A stretch of DNA of 21,438 nt from an uncultured Collinsella sp. GTDB taxonomy: Bacteria > Actinomycetota > Coriobacteriia > Coriobacteriales > Coriobacteriaceae. The DNA is taken from positions 1-21,438 of the forward strand of contig UQIL01000031.1 of assembly GCA_900541025.1 (NCBI GenBank), given 5' to 3'. The position numbers were made by a program, and so were the translations under genes. The notes under the pieces were generated by a model. The model worked only from the letters and a program-made list of their open reading frames with translations, was not told the origin of the DNA and ran no database searches. Position 1 is the stretch's first letter. The number at the start of each line of letters is the position of its first letter. Shown piece after piece: positions 13,762 through 21,438 of the stretch.

Positions 13762-15789
13762 ATGGAACAAAAGGCCAAGGAGGCAGCCTCGCACGCTGCG
13801 ATTCCTGTGAGCATCTCGGCGATGCTCGTCACGCTGGGCGTGGTGTACGGCGATATCGGCACCAGCCCTATGTATGTAACCAAGGCGCTCGTCGCCGGCA
13901 ACGGCGGCATCGGAAGCGTCACGGAGGAGTTCGTGCTCGGCGCGCTCTCCCTTGTCGTGTGGACGGTCACGTTGCTGACCACCATCAAGTATGTGCTCAT
14001 CTCGCTGCGCGCCGATAACCATGGTGAGGGCGGCATCTTTGCCCTGTACAGCCTGGTCAGGCGCTGCGGCAAGTGGCTTATCATCCCCGCCATGCTGGGT
14101 GGCGCCGCGTTGCTCGCCGATGGCATCCTGACGCCGGCCGTTACCGTTACCACGGCCATCGAGGGCCTGCGCACTATCCCGGCGGTTCATGCCGTGCTGG
14201 GCGATGACCAGGGCCGCGTCGTCGCCATTACGCTCGCCATCATCATCGTGCTCTTCTTGGTACAGCGCATCGGTACGGCCAAGATCGGTCACGCCTTTGG
14301 CCCCATCATGACGCTGTGGTTCCTATTCCTGGGCGGCACGGGTCTGTTCTTTGTCTTACAGCACCCCGCCGTGCTGCTGTGCCTCAACCCGCTCCGCGGC
14401 ATCGCCTTTTTGTTGAGCCCCAACAACCACGCGGGCATCATGATTCTGGGCAGCTGCTTCCTCGCCACCACCGGTGCCGAGGCGCTCTACTCCGACATGG
14501 GCCACGTCGGCCGCGGCAATATCTACGCTACCTGGCCGTTCGTTAAGTGCTGCCTGCTGCTGTCCTATATGGGCCAGGGCGCTTGGCTTATGAACAACGC
14601 TGCCAACCCCGAGCTCATGGGCATTGCCGATCTCAACCCGTTCTACCAGATGCTCGCCCCGGGCCTGCGCCCGTTTGCCGTCGGCCTTTCCACCGTCGCG
14701 GCCATCATCGCCTCGCAGGCGCTCATCACCGGTGCATTCTCGCTGGTGTCCGAGGCCAGCCGTCTGGACCTCATGCCGCACATGCAGGTCTTCTACCCTG
14801 CCGAGACCAAGGGCCAGCTCTACATCCCCATGGTCAACAATGTCATGCTTGTCGGCTGCGTCATTGTGGTGCTGCTGTTCCAGAACTCGGCGCATATGGA
14901 AGCCGCCTACGGCCTTGCCATTACGCTGACTATGATGTGCACCACACTGCTGCTCTTCTTCTACCTGCACGAGGAGCGTAAGCTCAAGGTTGCTCCGTGG
15001 ATCTTCGCAGCCTTCTTCCTTTTGCTCGAAGGCTTCTTCTTCGTGAGCTCGCTCACCAAGTTCTTCCACGGCGGCTACTTCACCATCCTCATGGCTGCAC
15101 TCATCATGGGCATCATGGTGTGCTGGTACAACGGTACGGCTGTTGAGCAGCGCCAGTTTACGCTGCTGCCGCTGCGCAGCTACCTGCCGCAGCTCAAGCG
15201 CCTGCGCGACGACGACCGTTACGAGCGCATGAGCGACAACGTCGTGTACCTGACCAAGGACACCCATACCGACTACATCGACCGCGATATCGTCTATTCG
15301 ATCTTGGACAAGCATCCCAAGCGCGCCCGCGCCTGGTGGTTTGTGAATGTCGAGACCATGGACGAACCGCACACCTTTGCCTATTCGGTCGAGACGTTCG
15401 GCACCGATTACGTGTTCCGCGTGCATTTGTACCTGGGCTACAAGATCAACCAGCGCGTCAATGCCTACCTGCGTCAGGTCGTTCAGGACCTGGCTGCCAC
15501 CGGCGAGCTGCCGCCGCAGACGCATGACTACTCGGTCTACAAGGATCCGGGTAACATCGGCACGTTCAAGTTCGTCCTGATCCGTAAGCTTCTGGCGCCC
15601 GAAAGCGATGTGGAGCCGAGCGAGCGTACGGCCATCACGCTCAAGTACATCATCCGCCGCGCCGCCGGCACGCCTGCGCGTTGGTACGGCCTGGAGAACT
15701 CCAACGTGAGCTTTGAGTACGTGCCGCTGTTCACCAAGTTCAAGGCCGTGAACAAGATGCAGCGCCTGGCCCCCAACGAGCGGCCGTAG
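13762..15789 (+). CDS. kup: KUP/HAK/KT potassium uptake transporter
   Basis: The 675-aa product is a multi-spanning membrane protein with the N-terminal family signature VVYGDIGTSPMYV (~residues 19-31), the GEGGIFALYSL stretch and about twelve hydrophobic helices to ~residue 455. A cytoplasmic C-terminal domain follows. Members are K+/H+ symporters for potassium uptake. The frame opens at TTG 13744, but that codon lies next to the GGGAGGA SD; ATG 13762, eight bases after the SD, is the start. It is followed by a 64-aa membrane protein and then by a KdpD/KdpE-like pair, all on the same strand, which supports a potassium-homeostasis group. Confidence 0.93.
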   Translation: MEQKAKEAASHAAIPVSISAMLVTLGVVYGDIGTSPMYVTKALVAGNGGIGSVTEEFVLGALSLVVWTVTLLTTIKYVLISLRADNHGEGGIFALYSLVRRCGKWLIIPAMLGGAALLADGILTPAVTVTTAIEGLRTIPAVHAVLGDDQGRVVAITLAIIIVLFLVQRIGTAKIGHAFGPIMTLWFLFLGGTGLFFVLQHPAVLLCLNPLRGIAFLLSPNNHAGIMILGSCFLATTGAEALYSDMGHVGRGNIYATWPFVKCCLLLSYMGQGAWLMNNAANPELMGIADLNPFYQMLAPGLRPFAVGLSTVAAIIASQALITGAFSLVSEASRLDLMPHMQVFYPAETKGQLYIPMVNNVMLVGCVIVVLLFQNSAHMEAAYGLAITLTMMCTTLLLFFYLHEERKLKVAPWIFAAFFLLLEGFFFVSSLTKFFHGGYFTILMAALIMGIMVCWYNGTAVEQRQFTLLPLRSYLPQLKRLRDDDRYERMSDNVVYLTKDTHTDYIDRDIVYSILDKHPKRARAWWFVNVETMDEPHTFAYSVETFGTDYVFRVHLYLGYKINQRVNAYLRQVVQDLAATGELPPQTHDYSVYKDPGNIGTFKFVLIRKLLAPESDVEPSERTAITLKYIIRRAAGTPARWYGLENSNVSFEYVPLFTKFKAVNKMQRLAPNERP

Positions 15790-15858
15790 TCGACGCTTGA
15801 GATTTGGCTGCGAACAGGCAGGCTTGCAATGACAGTGATTGAGTCCTGGGAGGAAACC

Positions 15859-16053
15859 ATGGATGCAAAGGTGCTTGACGGTCGCGATCTTGCGGCCGAG
15901 CTGGTACGTGAGGCGCGCGTCGATGCCGCCGAAGATCGGTTCTTTACGAATCGTGCCAACATGGACATGGCCGATCGTGTGATTTCGGCCGTGGCACTGG
16001 TATTTGGAGCGGTGTGCGTGTGTGCCCTGCTCGCGCACGTGCTGTTTGTCTAG
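15859..16053 (+). CDS. Small single-pass membrane protein
   Basis: The 64-aa product starts at ATG 15859, seven bases after a strong GGGAGGAAACC SD; the longer frame from 15829 has no such signal. Residues 1-37 are polar and charged (MDAKVLDGRDLAAELVREAR), followed by one hydrophobic helix (VISAVALVFGAVCVCALLAHV) ending LFV. It contains two cysteines within the helix. I recognise no family. Its place 69 bp after kup and before the kinase suggests a small transporter subunit or regulator, which is inference. Confidence 0.7.
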   Translation: MDAKVLDGRDLAAELVREARVDAAEDRFFTNRANMDMADRVISAVALVFGAVCVCALLAHVLFV

Positions 16054-16101
16054 CGGCTGCCGGTCGTAGAAGGCTTTACACTTAGAACCACCACGAGGGA
16101 G

Positions 16102-16145
16102 AACCACCACAAAGGTGCCTGTCCCTTTGTGGTGGTTTTTGTTTT
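16102..16145 (+). terminator. Intrinsic terminator with CAAAGG...CCTTTG core
   Basis: A 14-bp perfect stem pairs 16102-16115 with 16124-16137 (CCACCACAAAGG / CCTTTGTGGTGG) around an 8-nt loop, then TTTTTGTTTTT. The outer arm GAACCACCAC is also present just upstream (16085-16094), so an alternative pairing exists. It would end kup transcription before the kinase gene. Confidence 0.8.
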
Positions 16146-16166
16146 TGAGAGAGGGGCGGGGCGCTG

Positions 16167-17792
16167 ATGGACGTCTGTACGGACGGCGATATTGCCGATA
16201 GCTTTTGGTGGCGGCGCACAACGCTGACGCGCCGCACTCCTCTGTATGACGCCTGCGTATCAGTGGGGCTGCTGGTCGCGGCGACGATTGTGGGCGCGCT
16301 GCTCGACCATCCGGGTCTCGCGCCGAGTATCATGATCGTCTATGTGTTCGCCGTTCAGCTGTGCGCATTCTTTACCTGGAGTCGCCTGTATTGCTTGCTG
16401 AGCTCGGCTGCCGCCGTGGCGCTCTACAACTTCTTGTTTGTCGACCCGCGCTACTCGCTGTCGCTTATCGACCGCGTCTATCCCGGCATGTTCTTCATCA
16501 TGTTCGTGGTCTCGCTTGTGTCGAGCTCGATTGCGTTGGCCCTGCGCCGCGCCTTGGCACAGGCTGCCGCCAGCGACCGCCGCACGCATATGGTGCTCGA
16601 GACCAACCGCATGTTGCAGCGCTGCGCCGATCAGCAGCAGATTGTCCATGCCATGGCAACGCAGCTGGCGCGTCTTTCGGGCTGTCCGGTCGTGTGGTAC
16701 AGCGCCGACGCCGAGGGCGATGACCTGCTGCCGCGCGCGACATACACGGCCGTGGGCGATGCCGCGCCGGTGCATGAACTGGCGCCGCAGATGCCGCCGC
16801 GGCTCTCGGCGTCCGCCTATGTGGGAACGCCGCTCGATGCCACCTATGGCGGCTCGGCGTTTTTTGGCATCTACCTGACGGTTCGCACGGGCGACGGCTT
16901 CGTCCGCTCGGGCGACCCCGCCTCGGTGGTGGGCGTGCTGGCCATCGTTGCCGAGCCCGACGTGCTGACGCACGAGGAGCGGACGCTTGCCGATGCCATC
17001 GTGAGCGAAGGCGAGCTGGCGCTCGACCGCGCCCGCGCCATGGAGGCCCGCGAGGAAGCGGCGGTGCTCGCCAAAAACGAACAGCTGCGCGCCAACCTGC
17101 TGCGCTCCATCTCGCACGATCTGCGCACGCCGCTTACCAGTATTTCGGGTAATGCCGACGTGCTGCTCGACCAGGGCTCGACCGGCACTGCAGTGCTCGA
17201 TGCCCAGACGCGCCGCGGCCTGCTTCTATCCATTCGCTCGGATGCGCTGTGGCTCAACGCCACCGTCGAGAACCTGCTCGCCATCACCAAGCTCGAGGGT
17301 GGCGGCATGCGCCTGTCGACCACGCTCGAGCTCATGGACGATATCGTCGAGGAGGCGCTGCGCCACGTGAACCCTGCCGTGCGCGAGCACGACCTTAAGG
17401 TGGTGGCGTGCGATGAGCCGGCGCTCGTCAACGTCGATGCACGCCTGATGGTGCAGCTGGTGGTCAATCTGGTGAACAACGCCGTCACCTATACGCCCGC
17501 AGGCTCGCATATCGTGATTTCGATTGGCGTTGACGATGGATGCGTGGCGTGCTCAGTGGCCGATGATGGCCCGGGCATTGCGCCCGAGGACCGCGAGCGG
17601 ATCTTTGAGTCGTTCTACACCGCCAACCACGGTCTTGCCGACAGCCACCGTAGCGTGGGCCTGGGTCTTTCGCTCTGCCGCTCCATTGCGCTGGCGCATG
17701 GCGGTAGCATAGAGGTTGCCGCGGCGGACCCGCACGGCTCGGTCTTTACGATTGAGCTTCCCGTCGCCGACGTTTCGTTTGATAAGGAGTAG
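16167..17792 (+). CDS. KdpD-like sensor histidine kinase lacking the KdpD N-terminal domain
   Basis: The 541-aa protein has a KdpD-type membrane domain (DUF4118; several helices, with FTWSRLYCLLSSAAAVALYN and VDPRYSLS at about 65-100). It is followed by a GAF-like region (~150-280), HisKA with the phospho-acceptor His in LLRSISHDLRTPLTS (~316) and HATPase_c with NAVTYTP, DDGPGIA and SVGLGLSLC. The cytosolic KdpD and Usp domains that precede DUF4118 in full KdpD (~890 aa) are absent. It should autophosphorylate and pass phosphate to the regulator encoded 4 bp downstream. The target may be kup or distant kdpFABC genes, none of which is in the window. Confidence 0.9.
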   Translation: MDVCTDGDIADSFWWRRTTLTRRTPLYDACVSVGLLVAATIVGALLDHPGLAPSIMIVYVFAVQLCAFFTWSRLYCLLSSAAAVALYNFLFVDPRYSLSLIDRVYPGMFFIMFVVSLVSSSIALALRRALAQAAASDRRTHMVLETNRMLQRCADQQQIVHAMATQLARLSGCPVVWYSADAEGDDLLPRATYTAVGDAAPVHELAPQMPPRLSASAYVGTPLDATYGGSAFFGIYLTVRTGDGFVRSGDPASVVGVLAIVAEPDVLTHEERTLADAIVSEGELALDRARAMEAREEAAVLAKNEQLRANLLRSISHDLRTPLTSISGNADVLLDQGSTGTAVLDAQTRRGLLLSIRSDALWLNATVENLLAITKLEGGGMRLSTTLELMDDIVEEALRHVNPAVREHDLKVVACDEPALVNVDARLMVQLVVNLVNNAVTYTPAGSHIVISIGVDDGCVACSVADDGPGIAPEDRERIFESFYTANHGLADSHRSVGLGLSLCRSIALAHGGSIEVAAADPHGSVFTIELPVADVSFDKE

Positions 17793-17796
17793 CGCT

Positions 17797-18510
17797 GTGC
17801 CGAACTCTGCCGTAAAACCGCTCATCTTGGTCGTTGAGGACGATCCCGCCGTCCGCAACCTTATTGTTGCCGCGCTCGAGGCGCACGGCTTGCGTCATAT
17901 GGCCGTGGAGACCGCCCATGCCGCCATCGCCGCCGCCTCATCGCAGGCACCGAGCATTGTGCTGCTCGATCTGGGCCTGCCCGATATGGACGGCGTCAAG
18001 GTGGTGGAGTCGGTGCGCGCATGGTCGGGCATGCCGATTATCGTGGTCTCGGCGCGCAGCGAGGATGCGGACAAAATCCGCGCGCTCGATGCCGGTGCCG
18101 ACGACTATCTGACCAAGCCGTTTTCGGTCGAGGAACTGCTTGCACGCATTCGCACGACGCTCAGGCGCCTTTCGTATGCGCAAACGGGTGGTGTTGCCTC
18201 CGAGGGCTCGTTCGATACCGGTGAGCTGCATATCGACTTTGATGCCGGCATTGCCACGATGGATGGCGAGGAGCTGCATCTGACGCCGATTGAGTACAAG
18301 CTCTTGTGCCTGCTGGCACATAACGCCGACAAGGTACTAACGCACCAGTTTATCCTGCACGAGATTTGGGGCACGGCAACTAAGAGCGACCTGGCGAGCC
18401 TGCGCGTCTTTATGGGCACGCTGCGCAAGAAGATCGAGTCCGACCCCGCGCACCCGCGCTATATCCAGACGCATGTGGGTATCGGTTACCGATTGGTCAC
18501 CCAAGGGTAG
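17797..18510 (+). CDS. KdpE-like OmpR-family response regulator
   Basis: The 237-aa protein starts at GTG 17797 (MPNSAVKPLILVVEDD), seven bases after AGGAG, and is coupled to the kinase stop at 17792. The receiver domain has the acidic pocket VEDD (13-16), phospho-acceptor D58 in VLLDLGLPDMDG, the conserved S/T in VVSAR and K107 in YLTKPF. The C-terminal winged helix (~140-235) has the OmpR marks LTPIEYKLLCLLA, WGTATKSDLASLRVFMGTLRKKIE and VGIGYRL. It is closer to KdpE than to PhoB in the LRVFMGTLRKKIE recognition stretch. The gene ends before a bidirectional hairpin at 18535. Confidence 0.92.
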   Translation: MPNSAVKPLILVVEDDPAVRNLIVAALEAHGLRHMAVETAHAAIAAASSQAPSIVLLDLGLPDMDGVKVVESVRAWSGMPIIVVSARSEDADKIRALDAGADDYLTKPFSVEELLARIRTTLRRLSYAQTGGVASEGSFDTGELHIDFDAGIATMDGEELHLTPIEYKLLCLLAHNADKVLTHQFILHEIWGTATKSDLASLRVFMGTLRKKIESDPAHPRYIQTHVGIGYRLVTQG

Positions 18511-18534
18511 AACGGCGTCCGCCATCCCATTATG

Positions 18535-18601
18535 AGTTGCGGTGAAATACGGTCTAAATTTGCCTAATTCCAGGCAAAACAGTCCGTATTCCACCGCAAC
18601 T
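18535..18601. terminator. Bidirectional nested hairpin between kdpE-like and rlmKL
   Basis: GTTGCGGTGAAATACGG (18536-18552) pairs with CCGTATTCCACCGCAAC (18584-18600) with one mismatch, and A18535-T18601 extends it. Within the loop, TTTGCCT (18559-18565) pairs with AGGCAAA (18572-18578). It serves two convergent genes. Confidence 0.75.
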
Positions 18602-18605
18602 TTGT

Positions 18606-20228
18606 CTATTTGCCCTTGGGCTTGCTGGCGTAGAACTTCTTCTTTTTGGGCTTGCCTGAGCAGGCAGGCTTGTCGTCGCAGTGCGGTCCTCGGTCACCGG
18701 TCTGCGCGTGCGTGGGCGCTGCTGCACGAGGCTTGTGGGCTTCGGGGTTGCGCAGTTCCTCGGTTCGCTCGGCAATCTCCTCGGCGCTAAAGCCGACCTC
18801 GGCCATGGCGTCCTCGATGGGTAGGCGGCGCACGATATAGCAATGATGCACCTTCTGGTTGCGCGCGAAATCCTCGGGGATGGTCTGCGCCGTAATGTCC
18901 TCCAGCACGACGCCCGCGCGTGCGAGCTTGCGCGTCTCGGGACGGAAACCGCGCAGGTTGCAGCTAAAGATGGCATGTCCGCCCTGTGCGAGCAGGCGCG
19001 ATACACCGGCCAAAAGCTCAACGTGGTCGCGCTGAACATCCCAGGTGCGGCGGCCCATCTTGGACGAGTTCGAAAACGTGGGCGGATCGACAAAGATCAG
19101 GTCCCAGCGGTTGCGCGTCTGGCGCTGATCGCGAATCCAGGCAAGCACGTCGTCGCGCACAAAATGATGCTGCGGACCAACAAAGCCGTTCTGGCGCATA
19201 TTGCGCTCGGCCCAGTCCAGGTAGGTGTTGGAAAGGTCGACCGTCACAGTTTCCTCGACGCCGCCGTCTGCCGCATAGCAGGTGGCGGTGCCGGTATAGG
19301 CGAACAGATTGAGGAAGCGGCGCGCCTGCTTGGCGTGCTCGCGCACCAGGTTGCGGGTGACGCGGTGGTCCAGGAAGATGCCCACATCCAGGTAGTCATC
19401 AAAGTTGACGGCAAAGGTGAGTCCACCCTCTTCGATGAGCGGCAGGCGACGGCGCGCGATGTTGGCGCGCTCGCCCGATGCGCCCTTGCCGGCGCCCTGT
19501 TTGCCGTACTGCGAGCCGCCGCGCGAACGCATGCGGGCCTTGGCGTGCACGTGCTCGGCCGGAACATCAAGGATGCGCGGCGCGATGGCCAAGATGTCGA
19601 GCATACGGGCCTGGGCCAGTGCGGGGTCGATGGTCTTGGGCGCGGCGTATTCGGCGATGACGAGCCAGCGGCCCGGCGTCTGCGGGCAGCCTTCGTACAG
19701 GTCGATGGCGGCGGAGTAGTCGGGTAGGTCGGCATCGTAGACGCGGTAGCAGCTCACGCCCTCGCGCTTTGCCCACTTGCGACGCAGACGGGCATTCTTG
19801 CGCAGGCGGTTGGCGAACTGCTCCGACTCGGGGATGAGCACGGGCAGCGGCTTGCCGTCGCCCAGGTCGAGCGTGGCGGCGGGCTCGGGCATGGGGGCGG
19901 CGGCTTCATCGTTGGTTTCGTTGGCATCCGTAACCTCGGCCTCGGTATCCGCGCTGGTCGCAGCCTCAAACGCTGCGGCGGCATGGTCGAGCGAAGGCCA
20001 GACCTCAATAGCTGCTTCCTCGTTGTTGGGCATGACGGCAATCGAGCGCTCGGGCTCGGCGTGGAGCGCGCGGGCCAGCAATCCGTCGCGGGTGAGCGCG
20101 GCGACCGGTGCCGCGGCAAGCTCGGGCGCGCGGCGCAGCTCACCGACCAGCGTCATGGCGTCGTGCATGAGCGAAAGCGGTGTCTCGGTCGTATCCGCGA
20201 CCACGGCGGCACCGGCGACGGCGCCCGC
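18606..20228 (-). CDS. rlmL: Bifunctional 23S rRNA methyltransferase RlmKL, RlmK part (5' truncated)
   Basis: The frame gives ~540 residues and stays open beyond the GTG at 20204, so the true start is missing. From ~residue 125 it matches the RlmK (m7G2069) half of E. coli RlmL/YcbY: FANRLRKN, CYRVYDADLPDYSAAIDLY, YAAPKTID, DVGIFLDHR, FLNLFAYTGTAT, SNTYLDWAERN, the catalytic-type DPPTFSNSSKM and DFARNQKVHHCYIV. The first ~65 residues (APVAALTRDGLLARALHAE) look like the very end of the RlmL (m2G2445) domain. A ~55-residue acidic Ala-rich linker joins the two, and the C-terminus has a Lys-rich tail. The THUMP and RlmL catalytic parts are absent because the sequence changes at ~20230. Confidence 0.88.
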   Translation of the reverse strand, partial: AGAVAGAAVVADTTETPLSLMHDAMTLVGELRRAPELAAAPVAALTRDGLLARALHAEPERSIAVMPNNEEAAIEVWPSLDHAAAAFEAATSADTEAEVTDANETNDEAAAPMPEPAATLDLGDGKPLPVLIPESEQFANRLRKNARLRRKWAKREGVSCYRVYDADLPDYSAAIDLYEGCPQTPGRWLVIAEYAAPKTIDPALAQARMLDILAIAPRILDVPAEHVHAKARMRSRGGSQYGKQGAGKGASGERANIARRRLPLIEEGGLTFAVNFDDYLDVGIFLDHRVTRNLVREHAKQARRFLNLFAYTGTATCYAADGGVEETVTVDLSNTYLDWAERNMRQNGFVGPQHHFVRDDVLAWIRDQRQTRNRWDLIFVDPPTFSNSSKMGRRTWDVQRDHVELLAGVSRLLAQGGHAIFSCNLRGFRPETRKLARAGVVLEDITAQTIPEDFARNQKVHHCYIVRRLPIEDAMAEVGFSAEEIAERTEELRNPEAHKPRAAAPTHAQTGDRGPHCDDKPACSGKPKKKKFYASKPKGK

Positions 20229-20240
20229 GTGGTCCAGTAC
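20225..20240. other. Junction of unrelated sequences
   Basis: Left of this point the minus strand encodes RlmKL without its N-terminal half; right of it the plus strand encodes a LacI-type protein from its hinge onward. Both genes lose their 5' ends at the same spot, head to head, with no insertion sequence, inverted repeat or integrase signature. An assembly chimera is the simplest explanation; a real illegitimate recombination is the alternative. Confidence 0.7.
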
Positions 20241-21113
20241 GCCAAAGAAAAAAACTATGTGCCCAATATGCTGGCACGCGGGTTGGTAACCCAGCAGTCT
20301 TATAATATCTCACTGGTGTTCTCGCGCCAGTTCGGCAACCTTGCCGCACCATTTTTGCGCAAAACCGTCAGCGCCGTGTACGATATTGCCACCCGCAATG
20401 ATTATGATGTGCTGATGACGATGGTGGGCGAGCAGGAAACAAGCCCGATGCAGCGTCTGCTGGTCAACCGCAAGATTGATGGCGTGATTCTGGCCCGCAC
20501 GCTGGAGCGTGATCCGCTGATCCCCATGCTGCAAAAAAGCGGCATCCCCTTTGTTGCCATTGGCCGCCCGGCTGACCAGGATGTCATCTCGGTGGACCAT
20601 GATCAGGTGGGCGGCTGCCGCGAGCTGGTCAGCCTGCTGCTGATGAAGGGCCTGCGCCGCATTGCTTTGCTGGGCGGATCCATGCTGTACACCGTCAACC
20701 AGTCCCGCCTGGAAGGCTATAAGCAGGCGCATGACCGCGCCTGCTGCAAGATTGATGAGAGCCTGCTGTTTTTGGAGCTGGAAAGCGACGATCTACGCAC
20801 CAGCGCTGTGGAGCTCGCGGTACAGCGTGGGGCGGACTGCATCCTGTGCATGGATGACCAGGTTGCCCTGCTGGCTTTGAGCACCCTGAGACAGCTGAAC
20901 CTGCGCGTGCCGCAGGATATCCGTCTTGCCTCCCTGTATGACGACGAAGCGCTGCAGGGGTGTACGCCACAGATCACGGCGGTCTCTTTTGATGCCGAAC
21001 AGCTGGGCCGCCGTACCGCACAGCAGCTGCTTTCCCTCATCCGCCATCAGCCGGTGGAAACCCGCACCCTGCTGGGGTACCAGGTGGGGTTGCGCTTATC
21101 GACCCAGACCTGA
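20229..21113 (+). pseudogene. LacI-family transcriptional regulator, DNA-binding domain missing
   Basis: From about 20229 the plus strand reads VVQYAKEKNYVPNMLARGLV, the end of the LacI headpiece and hinge helix. A complete periplasmic-binding-protein-like sensor domain follows (~280 aa): NISLVFSRQF, RKIDGVILAR, IPFVAIGRPADQDVISVDHDQVGG, RIALLGG, LEGYKQAH, DCILCMDDQVALLAL, RVPQDIRLASLYDD. The N-terminal helix-turn-helix (about 45 residues) is absent because of the junction. The effector is unknown, probably a sugar. The longer open frame back to 19983 runs antisense to rlmKL and is artefactual. The sequence style (DQDV, KSG, CCK, less extreme GC) resembles a Firmicutes donor; that is inference. 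Confidence 0.85.
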
Positions 21114-21126
21114 GAGAAAATAAATC

Positions 21127-21172
21127 AACTGCCCGTACACGGTATGATAAGCCGTTGTGCGGGCAGTTTTTT
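21127..21172 (+). terminator. Intrinsic terminator of the LacI-family gene
   Basis: AACTGCCCG...ACACGG (21127-21142) pairs with CCGTTGTGCGGGCAGTT (21152-21168) with one mismatch and a one-base bulge, followed by a T6 run. It begins 14 bp after the stop codon. Confidence 0.85.
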
Positions 21173-21180
21173 CGATAAGG

Positions 21181-21438
21181 GGTTTTGAAAAAATATGATG
21201 GTTACATGCTTAACATACTGCGATAAGGCATTGGACCGATTGTAGGGCGCGATGCACTCATCACGCCGGAGCAGCCGGAACCCTGCTGGTTGATTATTCC
21301 CGCATCATACTGCCTGCAGCTCTTTGCCTTAAATCCTGTTTGTGTTGTACTATTGTTGTACTATTGTTGTGGTATTTATATGAAAATATAGAAGGCGTTA
21401 TCAATTCCAGGAAGAAGGCAAACCTGCCGTCAGCCTGA
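21181..21438. other. AT-rich tail, no supported gene
   Basis: No gene is recognised. It contains an 11-bp tandem repeat TTGTACTATTG at 21345-21355 and 21356-21366, with a partial third copy. A ~45-residue open stretch at about 21249-21390 (ALITPEQPEPCW...) has no start or SD and is not called. Confidence 0.4.

Noticed and set aside
14356..16221. 621-aa minus-strand ORF across kup
   Set aside because: Antisense to kup, whose motifs and SD are clear; the long open frame comes from GC-rich codon use.
19983..21113. 376-aa plus-strand protein
   Set aside because: Its first ~80 residues are antisense to rlmKL; only the part after ~20229 resembles LacI.

Overview
The window looks like a chromosomal segment of a high-GC actinobacterial gut anaerobe of the Coriobacteriia, most like Collinsella. 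This is inferred from gene content, sortase-type surface proteins, GC-rich codon use and SD-led genes; no database search was possible. The last ~1.2 kb (from about 20230) does not belong with the rest. There a truncated RlmKL gene meets, head to head and without any mobile element, a LacI-type regulator that has lost its DNA-binding domain. An assembly chimera or a non-homologous join is the simplest reading.

Layout. 1-420: end of a sortase-anchored protein, a hairpin, a promoter, the SRP RNA (ffs), and a 97-nt perfect-armed hairpin. 426-2378: an accessory cassette holding a DUF4143-type AAA ATPase (minus strand), a 23-bp-period tandem repeat array at its 5' end and a decayed XRE regulator, bracketed by two imperfect ~100-bp direct repeats. 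2371-3552: a secreted coiled-coil LANTG surface protein with terminator and promoter. 3629-7437: a two-gene heterodimeric ABC exporter with one degenerate ATP site. 7465-8921: a second DUF4143 ATPase, again minus strand, with its own 23-bp-period array. 8988-10232: a flavodoxin-like gene, then a 600-bp non-coding stretch holding a 62-bp-period palindromic array and a large nested hairpin. 10233-12533: an LtaS-like membrane phosphoglycerol transferase. 12747-13595: a nitroreductase. 13721-18510: a potassium module of kup, a 64-aa membrane protein, a short KdpD-like kinase and a KdpE-like regulator. 18606-20228: the RlmK part of a 23S rRNA methyltransferase. 20229-21438: the foreign LacI fragment, its terminator and an AT-rich tail.

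The most interesting signal is the pair of ATPase loci. Each paralogue is preceded by tandem degenerate repeats spaced 23 bp apart. The repeat sequences differ between the two loci, yet both arrays abut the identical 10-mer TACCAGCGCG (CGCGCTGGTA in gene direction) just before the gene, in the same register, and a G at unit position 18 is present in all ten units. This suggests an ATPase gene with its own co-diverging operator or iteron array. I know of no description of it, but novelty could not be tested here.

The ABC pair, the Kup/KdpDE group and the SRP RNA are ordinary housekeeping or transport functions with readable regulatory signals. Several intergenic regions carry elaborate hairpins, two of which share a CAAAGG...CCTTTG core with different outer arms.
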